Positions 27,631 through 36,699 are shown, counted from the first letter of the stretch. The stretch: 64,000 bases of DNA from Candidatus Omnitrophota bacterium (GCA_040755155.1 JBFMBP010000098.1:1-64000), one strand, 5' to 3'. Notes: generated by a model from the letters alone, not told the origin. Numbers and translations: made by a program.

Positions 27631-27811
27631 ACGGAGTGAGAGCAGAAGAGGCTTCCATCCTCTTGCTGGAGTTTGGCTGTTTACTAGTTTGGGGCTTGGG
27701 CATGCGGCGCAATTTCTCCGGCTTCTCTACGCGCTCCTCCTGCGGCGCGAAGCCCCAGAAATGCCAAAACTCCATCTCTTCCGCTGTTTTCTTTGCTTCG
27801 CAATAGCCAAA

Positions 27812-27939
27812 CTTCAGTCCCTCTGGGAGAGGGATTAGGTGAGGGAATAATAAGTCTATTAATATCAGCGCACACCTAACCGCTCCCCTCCAGGATGAGG
27901 GATTTTTATTAGCGGTAAATTCAAAGGTGTTTGGTATTA
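27812..27939. repeat. MITE-like repeat family A, diverged copy ending at the gcvPB stop codon
   Basis: Contains CCCTCTGGGAGAGGGATTAG and AATAAGTCTATTAATATCAG as in the full copies. Its right end reads, on the minus strand, TAATACCAAACACC, and the TAA there (27937-27939) is the gcvPB stop codon. Confidence 0.65.
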
Positions 27940-29394
27940 ATCTTTAAAAATCAAATCAGGTTGGCGAGCCGCCTTCACTTCGTCCAGCTTGCGCACCGGC
28001 ATTGTATGCGGCGCACTCAAAACTCGCTTCTGATCGTTTTCGTAATTCTTCAATACCTGCGCCGCCGCATCCGCGAATTCGTCGAGCGTACGCTTTGATT
28101 CCGTCTCCGTCGGCTCGATCATTAGCGCTTCCTTGACGATCAGCGGAAAATAGACGGTCGGCGCATGAAAGCCGAGATCAAGCAGGTTCTTGGCGAATGC
28201 CATCGCCGTCAAATCGCCGAAGCGTTCTTTATTTTTCATGGTTAGAACGAATTCGTGCATGCAATCGCCTTGCATGGCGGGCGGGATTATCTTTTCGAAT
28301 TTCGATTTGAGATACCGCGCGTTGAGAACGGCATTGTTGCTGTTTTTTCGGATGCCTTCTATGCCATGCAGTCGCATGTAGACGTAAGCGCGCAGAACGA
28401 TTCCCACATTGCCGAAAAAGGTGGAAAGCTGGCCTATGCTCTTTTCATACTCGTAATTCAGGGTATAGGAATTCGCCTTTTTCTCGATGACGGGAATCGG
28501 CAGGAAGGGCAGCAATTTCTCTCCTACGCCTACGGGACCGCTTCCTGGCCCGCCGCTGCCATGGGGCGTAGAAAATGTTTTATGCAGATTGATGTGCACC
28601 ACGTCGAAGCCCATATCGCCAGGGCGCGTAACGCCCGCGATAGCGTTGAGATTGGCGCCGTCGTAATAGAGCAGCGCTCCCGCCTCGTGCGCCAAGCGCG
28701 CAATCTCCACAATATCCTTTTCGAAAATTCCCAGCGTATTGGGATTGGTCATCATCAAGGCGGCGGTATCGTTATTGAGTTTCTTCTTCAAGTCGCCGAG
28801 ATCGACGCAGCCCTCAGTGTTGGACGCCACTTCGACGATCTTGAAGCCCGCCATCGCGGCGGATGCGGGATTGGTGCCATGCGCCGAATCGGGAACCAGT
28901 ACGGTTTGGCGATGGTCTTTTCGATCTTTATGGTACGCTCTCACCATCAACATCCCGCAAAATTCGCCGTGCGCTCCGGCGCAGGGATTCATGGTAACTC
29001 GCTGCATCCCCGTCAAATCGGCGAGAAATCGCGCGATTTCATCCATGACGAATAATATCCCCTGCGCCGCCTCCGCTCCTATTTCGGGATGCAGATCGAC
29101 GAAGCCGGGCAACTGCGCCATCGCTTCGCAGATTTTGGGATTGTATTTCATCGTGCAAGAGCCAAGGGGATAGAATCCGCTATCGATGCTGAAATTGCGA
29201 CGCGACAGCCGCGTATAATGGCGCACAGCTTCCAATTCGCTCACGTCGGGAATGCGGGGGGGCGCCCCGGCGAGGCATTCCGGCGGCAATAAATCCTCGA
29301 TCGGCTTCTCCTCCGATTCGCGGGGAAACCAATCGCGTCCTTCTCCAGCATGATCCAATTCAAAAAGCGTCGGTTCGTAAGCGTCAAGCGGCAT
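27937..29394 (-). CDS. gcvPB: Glycine dehydrogenase (decarboxylating) subunit 2
   Basis: P-protein subunit 2 carries the pyridoxal phosphate that decarboxylates glycine in the glycine cleavage system. The 485-residue protein shows FYPLGSCTMKYNPK, MNPCAGAHGEFCGMLM, VPDSAHGTNPASA, the PLP lysine in HINLHKTFSTPHGSGGPG and EPTETESK near the C-terminus. The length is typical of the split, two-subunit form found in many bacteria and archaea. Last gene of the gcv operon; its stop codon lies within a family A repeat end. The gap to gcvPA (29395-29539) also holds a repeat fragment. Confidence 0.96.
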   Translation of the reverse strand: MPLDAYEPTLFELDHAGEGRDWFPRESEEKPIEDLLPPECLAGAPPRIPDVSELEAVRHYTRLSRRNFSIDSGFYPLGSCTMKYNPKICEAMAQLPGFVDLHPEIGAEAAQGILFVMDEIARFLADLTGMQRVTMNPCAGAHGEFCGMLMVRAYHKDRKDHRQTVLVPDSAHGTNPASAAMAGFKIVEVASNTEGCVDLGDLKKKLNNDTAALMMTNPNTLGIFEKDIVEIARLAHEAGALLYYDGANLNAIAGVTRPGDMGFDVVHINLHKTFSTPHGSGGPGSGPVGVGEKLLPFLPIPVIEKKANSYTLNYEYEKSIGQLSTFFGNVGIVLRAYVYMRLHGIEGIRKNSNNAVLNARYLKSKFEKIIPPAMQGDCMHEFVLTMKNKERFGDLTAMAFAKNLLDLGFHAPTVYFPLIVKEALMIEPTETESKRTLDEFADAAAQVLKNYENDQKRVLSAPHTMPVRKLDEVKAARQPDLIFKD

Positions 29395-29497
29395 GTATTT
29401 TCCTTTCCGATAAAACCAGCAATGGTTTTCTCATAAGTCGAAGGGATATCGCAAGGGCAGAAAAAACCTTGCCTTTGCCACCCCGTCGGTTCTCTTC

Positions 29498-29535
29498 TCC
29501 CTCGCCCATCGGGAGAGGGCTGGGGTGAGGGGCGA
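29498..29535. repeat. Family A repeat fragment between gcvPA and gcvPB
   Basis: CTCCCTCGCCCATCGGGAGA then GGGCTGGGGTGAGGGGC, matching one hairpin of the family A repeat. It may fold in the operon mRNA. Confidence 0.55.
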
Positions 29536-29539
29536 TTTT

Positions 29540-30877
29540 TTATTCCATAACCTTTGTGAGAATTTCCGCATAGCGTTCCATATCCGCTTTGCGAGTCAAT
29601 TCCGTAGCGCAGACCAGCAGCGCTTCTTTTTCACCAGCCAATCCTGGCGCCAAACGAATTCCCGGCGCGACTTGTTCTTCCTTTGCTTTCGCCAAGAAAT
29701 GTTCGATAGGAATCGGCAATTCGAGAACGAATTCGTTGAAGAAAGGTTTTTGAAACGCCAATCGCACACCCTTTACGCCGCAAAGCCGTTCCTGCAAGGC
29801 GCGCGCGTTGCGAACGCTGCGTTCGGCGGCTTGCTGCAATCCTCTCGCGCCCATCGTGAACAGATACATCGCGGCAGCTAGCGCGCACAACGCTTGGTTG
29901 GTGCAGATGTTGGACGTCGCCTTCGCCCGACGGATATGTTGCTCCCGCGTTTGCAGAGTCAGAACGTAGCCCGTCTTGCCGTCTGCGTCCGTTGTGCGTC
30001 CCGCAAGCCGTCCGGGAAGTTGTCGAATGTATTCTCCCTTGCAGGCGATAAAGCCCGCATATGGACCGCCGAAACTGAGCGGCATCCCCAACGGTTGCAA
30101 ATCGCCGAGGACGATATCCGCGTTATATGCGCCCGGCGGTTTGAGTAATCCCAGCGAAATGGGGTAAACGGCGACGCCCAAAAGCGCTCCCGCTTCCTTC
30201 GCCGCCGCGCTCAGCGAGTCCATCGGTTCCACAACGCCGAAATAATTGGGATTTTGTAGAAAAACGCCAGCGCATGACGCATCCACCATGCGTTTAAGAC
30301 TTTCCGCGCAAGTGGCGCCGCCGTCATGCGGAATCTCGACGACTTCGATGCCCGCCGCAACGAGGTAAGTATTCAACACGCGGCAGTAGTGAGGATTCGC
30401 GGCGGCGGAGACGGCGATCTTCTCCTTGCGCGTCAGACGGCAGGCCATCAGAGCCGCTTCCGCCAGCGCCGAAGCGCCGTCGTACATAGAAGCGTTGGCC
30501 GCTTCCATCCCCGTCAAACGGCACATGAGGGTTTGGAACTCGTAGATGGATTGCAGCGTTCCTTGGCTGGCTTCCGCTTGGTAGGGAGTATACGCCGTAA
30601 CGAAATCGCCGCGCGACAGCAGCGATTTCAACGCTTGGGGAATGAAATGGCGGTAGGCGCCGCCTCCCAAAAACGAGGCCATACGGCGGCCTTCGTTGCG
30701 GCGCGCCAAGTCTTCCATCTCGTCGGCGATTTCCATTTCCGTCATCGGCGCTGGAAAGGGTATCTCCGGATTGCGCAGAGCGGCGGGAATCGATCGGAAG
30801 AGGTCATTCTCCGTCGCCAAGCCCGCCGCCGCCAGCATCTCCCGTCTCTCATAGGGAGTATGGGGAATATAATCCAT
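29540..30877 (-). CDS. gcvPA: Glycine dehydrogenase (decarboxylating) subunit 1
   Basis: The 445-residue subunit 1 of split P-protein pairs with GcvPB. It starts MDYIPHTPYERREMLAAAG, as is usual for the family, followed by FLGGGAYRHFIPQALKSLLS, AYTPYQAEASQGTLQSIYEF and GMEAANASMYDGASALAEAA. TSNICTNQALCALAA marks the C-terminal part. This subunit does not carry the PLP lysine but completes the active site. The start is clear from family alignment. It follows gcvH, with a 123-nt gap that includes a family B hairpin. Confidence 0.96.
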   Translation of the reverse strand: MDYIPHTPYERREMLAAAGLATENDLFRSIPAALRNPEIPFPAPMTEMEIADEMEDLARRNEGRRMASFLGGGAYRHFIPQALKSLLSRGDFVTAYTPYQAEASQGTLQSIYEFQTLMCRLTGMEAANASMYDGASALAEAALMACRLTRKEKIAVSAAANPHYCRVLNTYLVAAGIEVVEIPHDGGATCAESLKRMVDASCAGVFLQNPNYFGVVEPMDSLSAAAKEAGALLGVAVYPISLGLLKPPGAYNADIVLGDLQPLGMPLSFGGPYAGFIACKGEYIRQLPGRLAGRTTDADGKTGYVLTLQTREQHIRRAKATSNICTNQALCALAAAMYLFTMGARGLQQAAERSVRNARALQERLCGVKGVRLAFQKPFFNEFVLELPIPIEHFLAKAKEEQVAPGIRLAPGLAGEKEALLVCATELTRKADMERYAEILTKVME

Positions 30878-30935
30878 GAACGTCTCCTAAATAGAAATAC
30901 TTATTTCTCGAATGACAAGCAGTGCGTAGCGCGTA

Positions 30936-30965
30936 GGGTGGGCTCAAAGCGAAGCGTAGCCCACC
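30936..30965. repeat. Hairpin repeat family B between gcvH and gcvPA
   Basis: GGGTGGGCTCAAAGCGAAGC then GTAGCCCACC, identical over 30 bp to the copy at 60761-60790. The outer arms GGTGGGCT and AGCCCACC pair. Confidence 0.85.
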
Positions 30966-31000
30966 TAGAACTACCCGTCCTTGCCTTCTTCAAATATGAG

Positions 31001-31381
31001 TTACGAATTTTCCAAGTGGGATTCGTAAGCCGTTGCATCCATTAATTCGTCGAGTTCGGCGGGATCGAGCATTTGAATCTTCACGATCCAGCCTGCGCCG
31101 AAGGGATCTTTGTTGATGATTTCGGGATGATCGTTCAATTCCGTATTGACGGCGACGATCTCGCCCGCGATAGGGGCGTACAATTCCGCCGCCACCTTGC
31201 ACGATTCGATCACGGCGCATTCGTCGCCGACGTCCACCTTGCGCCCGATCTCCGGCAATTCCACGAAGACGATGTCGGTCAATTGCTCCTGCGCGTAATG
31301 GGTGATTCCCACGGCGGCGGCGCCGCCCTCCACCCGCACCCATTCGTGCGATTCCGTATACTTCAAATCCTGCGGCGTCAT
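31001..31381 (-). CDS. gcvH: Glycine cleavage system H protein
   Basis: H protein carries the lipoyl arm that takes the aminomethyl group from P-protein to T-protein. The 126-residue length is normal. The lipoylation site is Lys62 in VIESCKVAAELYAPIAGEI, preceded by GITHYAQEQLTDIVFVELPE. The C-terminal helix is complete. It starts 23 nt after the stop of the DUF4276 gene and lies upstream of gcvPA, so it is separated from gcvT by the two-gene ATPase/DUF4276 insert. Confidence 0.97.
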   Translation of the reverse strand: MTPQDLKYTESHEWVRVEGGAAAVGITHYAQEQLTDIVFVELPEIGRKVDVGDECAVIESCKVAAELYAPIAGEIVAVNTELNDHPEIINKDPFGAGWIVKIQMLDPAELDELMDATAYESHLENS

Positions 31382-31404
31382 GCTGCTGTCCTTTCCGATA
31401 TAAA

Positions 31405-31980
31405 TTAACTTTCAATTAGTCTGAATTTCGTTTGCAAGCAATCCCAAAAGTAAGCGAAAGAGGGCGAATGCAGCTTTGCGCGGTTGGGATTGAATTTTGC
31501 AGCGATCTGTTTAGCCAACAGTGTCTTATTGGATATGTAAATGCGTTTAAGATCGATTTTTTTAAGAGTTTTTTTAGGATCAATTATACCCGTGTCATCT
31601 GGAGGTTCGTAATTGGCGGAAGGAAATAAGTTCTTGATAGCGCCGTCATCGGCTAAAAGCCATGATTCCAGACCGCGAATTACAACGCATATAAATAGAT
31701 TTCTTTCTTCTATCGATTTTCTGCATTCGTGGATAATGTTTTTATTGAACAACATCCTTACTTCTGAAATGCATGCTTGTTCATGGCTATCCACTAAAAT
31801 AAAACAACCATTATAATTCCGATTCAAGCATTCCTCCCAGAAAGAAGGGGTCTTACTAATCAATTCTTGCTTGTTTTTATAATTTCTAACTTTAAAGATG
31901 ATTTGAGGGAAATATCTAAATAATATTTTTTCGTAAAATTCTTTGTCGGAATTTCCCTCTACGCCAACGCCGATAATCAC
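31405..31980 (-). CDS. DUF4276-family (TOPRIM-like) protein, partner of the upstream AAA ATPase
   Basis: The 191-residue protein fits DUF4276, a TOPRIM-related family usually found beside RecF/OLD-like ATPases. VGVEGNSDKEFYEKIL gives the first acidic residue, CFILVDSHEQ the DxH/D position and VVIRGLESWLLADDGAI the family's ELEaWLLAD block. These would be the metal-binding residues of a nuclease or related phosphotransferase. The GTG start overlaps the ATPase stop (GTGA), so the two are translationally coupled. Base composition is visibly richer in A+T than the flanking gcv genes. An effector role in phage defence, as for the TOPRIM subunit of PARIS, is inference. Confidence 0.75.
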   Translation of the reverse strand: MIIGVGVEGNSDKEFYEKILFRYFPQIIFKVRNYKNKQELISKTPSFWEECLNRNYNGCFILVDSHEQACISEVRMLFNKNIIHECRKSIEERNLFICVVIRGLESWLLADDGAIKNLFPSANYEPPDDTGIIDPKKTLKKIDLKRIYISNKTLLAKQIAAKFNPNRAKLHSPSFAYFWDCLQTKFRLIES

Positions 31981-33170
31981 GGAATGCCTCCTAGAGCGCC
32001 TTGCTCCCAGAGTTCTCCTAAACTGAAGTATTTGAGAGAGATTTCAATATCTTCGACGCTGGATGCTCGTTTGGTTTTCGTAAGTCCTTCATTCTTGGCA
32101 AATAAAATGATTTCTTCAGGATTCAGATAATTCATAAAATTAGGATTATGCGTAGTAATGAGGAATTGCGCTCCCAAATCTTCGCTGGCTTCTCGGAATA
32201 ATTGCACGATATGTTCCGCCAGATAGGGATGCAAACCGTTTTCCGGTTCTTCGATCATGATTAAGGAGCCTTTTTTGGCAACCCACTCAGCAATAGCAAA
32301 AAGGGCCAGAAGCCGGATGACTCCGTCGGCGGCGGCGTATTGCCGAATCGTTCCCGTGAGATTATCTTCGATGAGTTCAAAAGAACGACTGTCGGCTTCC
32401 GAAAGATATAATTCACCAAGTCGATCGAATCCTGGGATAAATCCTTGAAGAAAACGATCAGCGCCGCCGAATCCAAAACTGTCCTTGGGCATTGTTTCGG
32501 AACACTCATGAAGAATATCGGCGAGATATTGCCCTTCTTTCCCAAGATGCAGGTTTGATGTTGAACTCGGCATAGGATGCCGGGCAATGTTAGGGGAAAT
32601 ATCAAAGAATCGCCATTGTTCAATTAAGAATCGAATGGAAGATAATAATCGTATTCCCACGCCGCTTACTAATAATCTTGCTTTATCATTTTCGGGGAGA
32701 AGATAGATTTTCCCTTTTGGCCAAAAATCGGATAAGGAAGATTCCGTTATTGTAAATTCCGTTTTATTTCTTATAAATTCGAATTTTTCTTCCTTGTTAT
32801 CGCTATTCGTTTTCGTTCGTAATTGTTCGTTGACAATAATCGGAGCGTTTTCTTTATTGTCGAAATCCAATGTAAATTCGTATTCAAAATATTTTATCGT
32901 TTCTTTTATCGATTCGGCGGCGATTCTCAAACGAAGTTGACGATTCGGAGACAATCCAGTTCTATTAATTAGATTAAACGCTCCTCCCAACTCATTCACG
33001 GCATAATTCACATCGTGCGTCACCGCCAGTTTTAAAAACTCCAGCGCCGAGAGCAGGTTCGACTTCCCCGAGGCGTTGGCGCCGACGAGGAAATTAAGCG
33101 GACCCAAGCGGATTTTTTCCGGCGGAGAGCCGAAACTCTTGAAGCCTTCGATCTCGATTTCGGTGATCAT
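31977..33170 (-). CDS. AAA ATPase (AAA_21, RecF/OLD-like) of a two-gene module inside the gcv operon
   Basis: A 397-residue ABC/SMC-like ATPase. MITEIEIEGFKSFGS opens the domain, Walker A is VGANASGKSNLLSALEF (29-45), Walker B with its catalytic glutamate is LIMIEEPENGLHPYLAEH (303-320), and the switch histidine is in LITTHNPNFMNYL. A central helical insert separates the halves. This arrangement is shared by RloA, AbiL and PARIS AriA-like sensors and by standalone AAA_21 proteins. It starts 7 nt after the gcvT stop and overlaps the DUF4276 gene by 4 nt. A+T-rich compared with gcvT, suggesting acquisition. Ligand and trigger unknown. Confidence 0.85.
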   Translation of the reverse strand: MITEIEIEGFKSFGSPPEKIRLGPLNFLVGANASGKSNLLSALEFLKLAVTHDVNYAVNELGGAFNLINRTGLSPNRQLRLRIAAESIKETIKYFEYEFTLDFDNKENAPIIVNEQLRTKTNSDNKEEKFEFIRNKTEFTITESSLSDFWPKGKIYLLPENDKARLLVSGVGIRLLSSIRFLIEQWRFFDISPNIARHPMPSSTSNLHLGKEGQYLADILHECSETMPKDSFGFGGADRFLQGFIPGFDRLGELYLSEADSRSFELIEDNLTGTIRQYAAADGVIRLLALFAIAEWVAKKGSLIMIEEPENGLHPYLAEHIVQLFREASEDLGAQFLITTHNPNFMNYLNPEEIILFAKNEGLTKTKRASSVEDIEISLKYFSLGELWEQGALGGIP

Positions 33171-33177
33171 CGCTTTT

Positions 33178-34257
33178 TCACGCTTTTACATGCTTGGTTA
33201 CGAAAGGCGGTTTAACGATCTTCGCCGCTAGGCGCTTGGAACGAACTTCTACGGACAAATTATCCGTTTTTACATATTGCGCTTGCACTAATCCCATGCC
33301 GATTCCCGTTTCCAATGTGGGGGAAAATCCGCCGCTGGTCGCCGCGCCGATAGGTATTTCTCCCGCGTAGAGCGCGCAGCCCTCGCGGGGGATGCCTTTC
33401 TCTTCCAGCTGGAAGCCGATGCGCCTCCGGGGAACGCCCGTTTCTTTTTGTTTTTTTAGAGCGGCCAGGCCGATGAAATCTTCTTTGTCCAGATGAATCG
33501 CCCAGCCTACGCCCGCCTCCAGCGGCGTAATTTCTTCCGTCAACTCGTGACCGTACAGCGGATAGCCCATTTCCAGACGCAGAGTATCCCGCGCTCCCAG
33601 TCCCGCCGGTTGAGCGCCGAGCGCGCGGACGCGATCCCAAAAATCGCAAGTCTCGTCATCGCGAGCGATGATTTCGAAGCCGTCCTCGCCGGTGTAGCCC
33701 GTGCGCGAGACGATGATTTCTCCTTTTCCTTGGCTAAAATCGCGGGCGTGGTAGTAAGCCAATTCATCGGCGCCGGGAAACATGCTTTCCACGATTTTCG
33801 CCGCTTCAGGCCCTTGAACAGCGATCATGCCTGTTTCCAAGGTGTAGTCGTCCAATAACGTCTTCGGGGCGAAATGTTCCCGAAACCAAGGCAGCAGTTT
33901 TTTCCGGTTGGAGGCATTAACCACAACGACGAACCAATTTTCCCCTAGCCGCGTTACCAGAATATCGTCCTTTACGCCGCCTTCGGGATTGCAGACGACG
34001 GTATACCGCACTTGCCCGATTTCCATGTCTTTCATGCGCGAAGCGGTCAGCCGTTCCAGCGAATCGGCGGCTCCGCCGCCTTCGATCCAGAAGCGCCCCA
34101 TGTGGCCGACGTCGAAAACGCCCGCCGAACGCCGCACTGCTTTATGTTCCAAGGGGATGGATTCGTATTGCACCGGCATATCCCAGCCGGCGAAATCGAC
34201 CATCCGGCCTTTTTCCGCCAGATGATGATCGTAAAGAGGCGTTTTTGAACTCATCAT
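33178..34257 (-). CDS. gcvT: Aminomethyltransferase (glycine cleavage T protein)
   Basis: T-protein releases ammonia from the H-protein-bound aminomethyl group and forms 5,10-methylene-tetrahydrofolate. The 359-residue protein shows TPLYDHHLAEKGRMVDFAGWDMPVQY-type N-terminal sequence, GVFDVGHMGRFWIEG, VTRLGENWFVVVVNASN, the folate-site SRTGYTGEDGFEI and LRLEMGYPLYGHEL. Length and motifs are complete. First gene of the operon gcvT, ATPase, DUF4276, gcvH, gcvPA, gcvPB. The 295 nt upstream (34258-34552) show no glycine-riboswitch pattern that I can recognise. Confidence 0.97.
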   Translation of the reverse strand: MMSSKTPLYDHHLAEKGRMVDFAGWDMPVQYESIPLEHKAVRRSAGVFDVGHMGRFWIEGGGAADSLERLTASRMKDMEIGQVRYTVVCNPEGGVKDDILVTRLGENWFVVVVNASNRKKLLPWFREHFAPKTLLDDYTLETGMIAVQGPEAAKIVESMFPGADELAYYHARDFSQGKGEIIVSRTGYTGEDGFEIIARDDETCDFWDRVRALGAQPAGLGARDTLRLEMGYPLYGHELTEEITPLEAGVGWAIHLDKEDFIGLAALKKQKETGVPRRRIGFQLEEKGIPREGCALYAGEIPIGAATSGGFSPTLETGIGMGLVQAQYVKTDNLSVEVRSKRLAAKIVKPPFVTKHVKA

Positions 34258-34469
34258 GCCGTTCCATTTCCGTGTTTTATAAGGGAATAGCCTTCATTTT
34301 ATCACGCTCCAGTCTTGAAAACCACTGACGCAGATTTATCAAAATCGAATACTTTTCAAATAAAATCCTAGAAAAAAAAGAACTGACGAGCGGCCAATTT
34401 GGCAATTCTAGTTCATCTATTCGTAAAACATGTAGATATATATGCAATAAAATCAACTAGATAAAAACA

Positions 34470-34500
34470 TTGAATAAAAGGTACGTTTTTTGCTTATAAT
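34470..34500 (+). promoter_or_regulatory. Putative promoter for the PilZ/YcgR-like gene
   Basis: TATAAT at 34495-34500 with TTGAAT at 34470-34475, spacing 19 nt, which is long. The 13-mer GGTACGTTTTTTG lies between the boxes at 34480-34492 and is identical to one upstream of the DUF4912 gene. Confidence 0.4.
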
Positions 34501-34552
34501 TTAGTTGAAGACAACTGCACATTAAATAAATAGAGAAGGGGGGCGTGAAATC

Positions 34553-35374
34553 ATGTACCAGTTTCCATTCCAATTGTTTCACCCTACCCAATCTCTGGAA
34601 GCGGTCTTTCCCTTCCTCATCGGATTCACTTTTGCCGTCATCGCCGTATTTTTGCTTTGGATTATTATCGACTATATTCTATTCCGGCGAAGCGCAACCA
34701 AAGAACTACGCCTGTTTTATTCCTTAGCGCATCGATTCCATCTGTCCAATAGAGAAGCGAATTATTTGAAACTCGCCGCCTCGAAAAACAATATCCATCC
34801 CCTAAGCCGCATCTTAACGGAACAGGATCGCTTCGAAAGAGCCGTATTCTCAATGTATAAAAAATTCCGTCGTTTGATGATCCAAAACATCCGGGAAAAA
34901 CTCTTCGGCTATAGACTTAAGCCCGCGGAGACGATCCATTCCACCAAGCAGCTGCCGCCCGGCTCGCGCCTGCTGTTGAAGTATATCCAATATCCAGACG
35001 CCCTGCTTTGGGGCCATTTGATCGATGTGGATAAAATGGGGCTGATCGTCGTTATTCCTTCCTACTACGAAATTCACATTCCCCTCCGGCCCAATACGCT
35101 ATTGGAAATCACCGCGTATATTCCCGAACACGATCCCGTCGAATTCCGCAGTTGGGTGAAATCGGTGATTCCCGGACCGCGCAAAATGATCGTCATCGGC
35201 CATTCCGATTTCGTTCTCCGCGCCGAAGAGACGGAGGGCGATTTGCTATTCGGTCCGCAAAACCATCTTAAAAAATATCCCGCGCTCTCCTCCTCTTCCT
35301 CCGCCCCGCATGATTCTCCTCTACGATTTCGGTCTCGCTCTGTGAAGAATCCAAAATTCATTATGTCCCTTTAA
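34553..35374 (+). CDS. Membrane-anchored PilZ/YcgR-like protein, function uncertain
   Basis: A 273-residue protein with AAGGGGGGCG just before the ATG. Residues 20-48 form one membrane helix, ending in IDYILFRRSATKE. The next part (FYSLAHRFHLSNREANYLKL, then LSRILTEQDRFERAVF) resembles the helical region before PilZ domains in spirochaete-type proteins, where flagellar regulation is common. From about 125 to 225 is a beta-rich segment (GHLIDVDKMGLIVVIPS, then EITAYIPEHDPVEFRSWVKS) like a YcgR N-domain or degenerate PilZ. The canonical RxxxR...DxSxxG c-di-GMP residues are not evident. The tail is Ser-rich. Monocistronic. Confidence 0.5.
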   Translation: MYQFPFQLFHPTQSLEAVFPFLIGFTFAVIAVFLLWIIIDYILFRRSATKELRLFYSLAHRFHLSNREANYLKLAASKNNIHPLSRILTEQDRFERAVFSMYKKFRRLMIQNIREKLFGYRLKPAETIHSTKQLPPGSRLLLKYIQYPDALLWGHLIDVDKMGLIVVIPSYYEIHIPLRPNTLLEITAYIPEHDPVEFRSWVKSVIPGPRKMIVIGHSDFVLRAEETEGDLLFGPQNHLKKYPALSSSSSAPHDSPLRFRSRSVKNPKFIMSL

Positions 35375-35458
35375 GGATATTGCGAAGGCTTTCTTTTCTC
35401 CCCCTTTTTCCATTATGATGTTGGGGATATTTATCCATCAAACCTTTGGAGAACCGCT

Positions 35459-36688
35459 ATGAATAAAAAGAACGCCCCTCACACGCTGCCCCGGCGCGGA
35501 TTCATGAAAGCCGCCTCCGCAGGCGCTGGTTTAATGTTGGTCAAGCCGGAATCCGTATTCGGCGCCCCAGCCAATTCCCTCATCCAAGCGGGTCTTATCG
35601 GATGCGGCGGCCGTGGGACGCACGATGCCGGCGTGTTCGTCCGCATGACGGATACGCGCTTCATCGCTCTGGCCGATTACTTCGAAGACCGTCTGCAATC
35701 GACGAAAAACACTCTCGATGGCCGCTTGAAAGAAAAGGGCCAACCTGAAATCGAAGCCTCCAAACTATTCAAAGGCATGAAATCTTACGAAGACGTTTTG
35801 GCTATAGACGATATTGACATGGTTCTCATCACTAGCCCCGTCTATTTCCACCCCATCCATTTCGAAGCGGCGGTCAATGCGGGTAAGCATATTTACATGG
35901 AGAAGCCAGCGGGCGCCGACGTGGCGGGCGTCAAGAAAGTGATCGAGGCTGGACGCAAAGCGAATGGAAAAAAGAGCATGATGATTGGCTTCCAAATCCG
36001 CTTCAGCCTGGAATTTCAGGAAGCCGTAAATCGCGTCCATCAAGGCGATATCGGCGATCCCGTCAGCGGCATGGTCAATTACCATGCCGGCCGTCTTGGC
36101 GGACGCAACCTGCCCAACGCGACGGAAGAGGAAAACCGGCTGCGCAATTGGGTATTCGACAAAGCTCTTTCCGGCGACATCATCGTCGAACAGAACGTCC
36201 ATGTTATCGATGTATGCAACTGGTATCTGCAAAACCATCCCGTTAAAGCTTTCGGAACCGGCGGACGCAAAGCCCGCGTCGATATAGGCGACTGCTGGGA
36301 TCACTTCATCTGCATCTTCTGGTATCCCAATGATGTGCGCATCGATTTCAGCTCGTCCCAATTTCTACGGGGATGGGGCGATTGCCGCGAGCGCATCTTC
36401 GGAACCCGTGGAACCGCCAATACGCCTTATACTGGCAACGCCGAAATCACCGGCGACAAATCCTGGCAATCGGAAAATACCGATCTGCTGGGCGGTACGG
36501 AAGAACGTAAAGTTACTACCTTCATCGAAAGCGTTAAAAGCGGCAACTACGCCAACGAAACCCTGCAAGCCGCCGAAAGCACTCTGACTTGCATATTAGG
36601 TCGCATCGCAGCTTATGAAGAACGTATGGTAACTTGGGATGAAATGATGAAATCCAACCTGACGATAGATCCAAAACTTAAATTGTGA
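35459..36688 (+). CDS. Tat-exported Gfo/Idh/MocA-family oxidoreductase
   Basis: The 409-residue protein has a twin-arginine signal (RRGFMKAASAGAGLML, Arg12-Arg13), so it is folded in the cytoplasm and exported with its cofactor. The NAD(P)-binding Rossmann fold starts at IQAGLIGCGGRGTHDAGVF. The family's EKPAGADVAGV block carries the conserved lysine of the EKP motif. The C-terminal domain has NWVFDKALSGDIIVEQNVHV, with the catalytic-type His, and GTGGRKARVDIGDCWDHF. Tat-linked members are common in PVC bacteria and act on sugars or related polyols; the substrate is unknown. Monocistronic. Confidence 0.9.
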   Translation: MNKKNAPHTLPRRGFMKAASAGAGLMLVKPESVFGAPANSLIQAGLIGCGGRGTHDAGVFVRMTDTRFIALADYFEDRLQSTKNTLDGRLKEKGQPEIEASKLFKGMKSYEDVLAIDDIDMVLITSPVYFHPIHFEAAVNAGKHIYMEKPAGADVAGVKKVIEAGRKANGKKSMMIGFQIRFSLEFQEAVNRVHQGDIGDPVSGMVNYHAGRLGGRNLPNATEEENRLRNWVFDKALSGDIIVEQNVHVIDVCNWYLQNHPVKAFGTGGRKARVDIGDCWDHFICIFWYPNDVRIDFSSSQFLRGWGDCRERIFGTRGTANTPYTGNAEITGDKSWQSENTDLLGGTEERKVTTFIESVKSGNYANETLQAAESTLTCILGRIAAYEERMVTWDEMMKSNLTIDPKLKL

Positions 36689-36699
36689 TTTTATTATGC

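Noticed and set aside
34258-34552. Possible glycine riboswitch before gcvT
   Set aside because: I looked for the paired GGAGAG-type core and P1/P3 stems on the minus strand and found no convincing pattern.
34553-35374. Calling the membrane protein a functional c-di-GMP receptor
   Set aside because: The RxxxR and DxSxxG residues needed for binding are not visible, so only a PilZ/YcgR-like description is kept.
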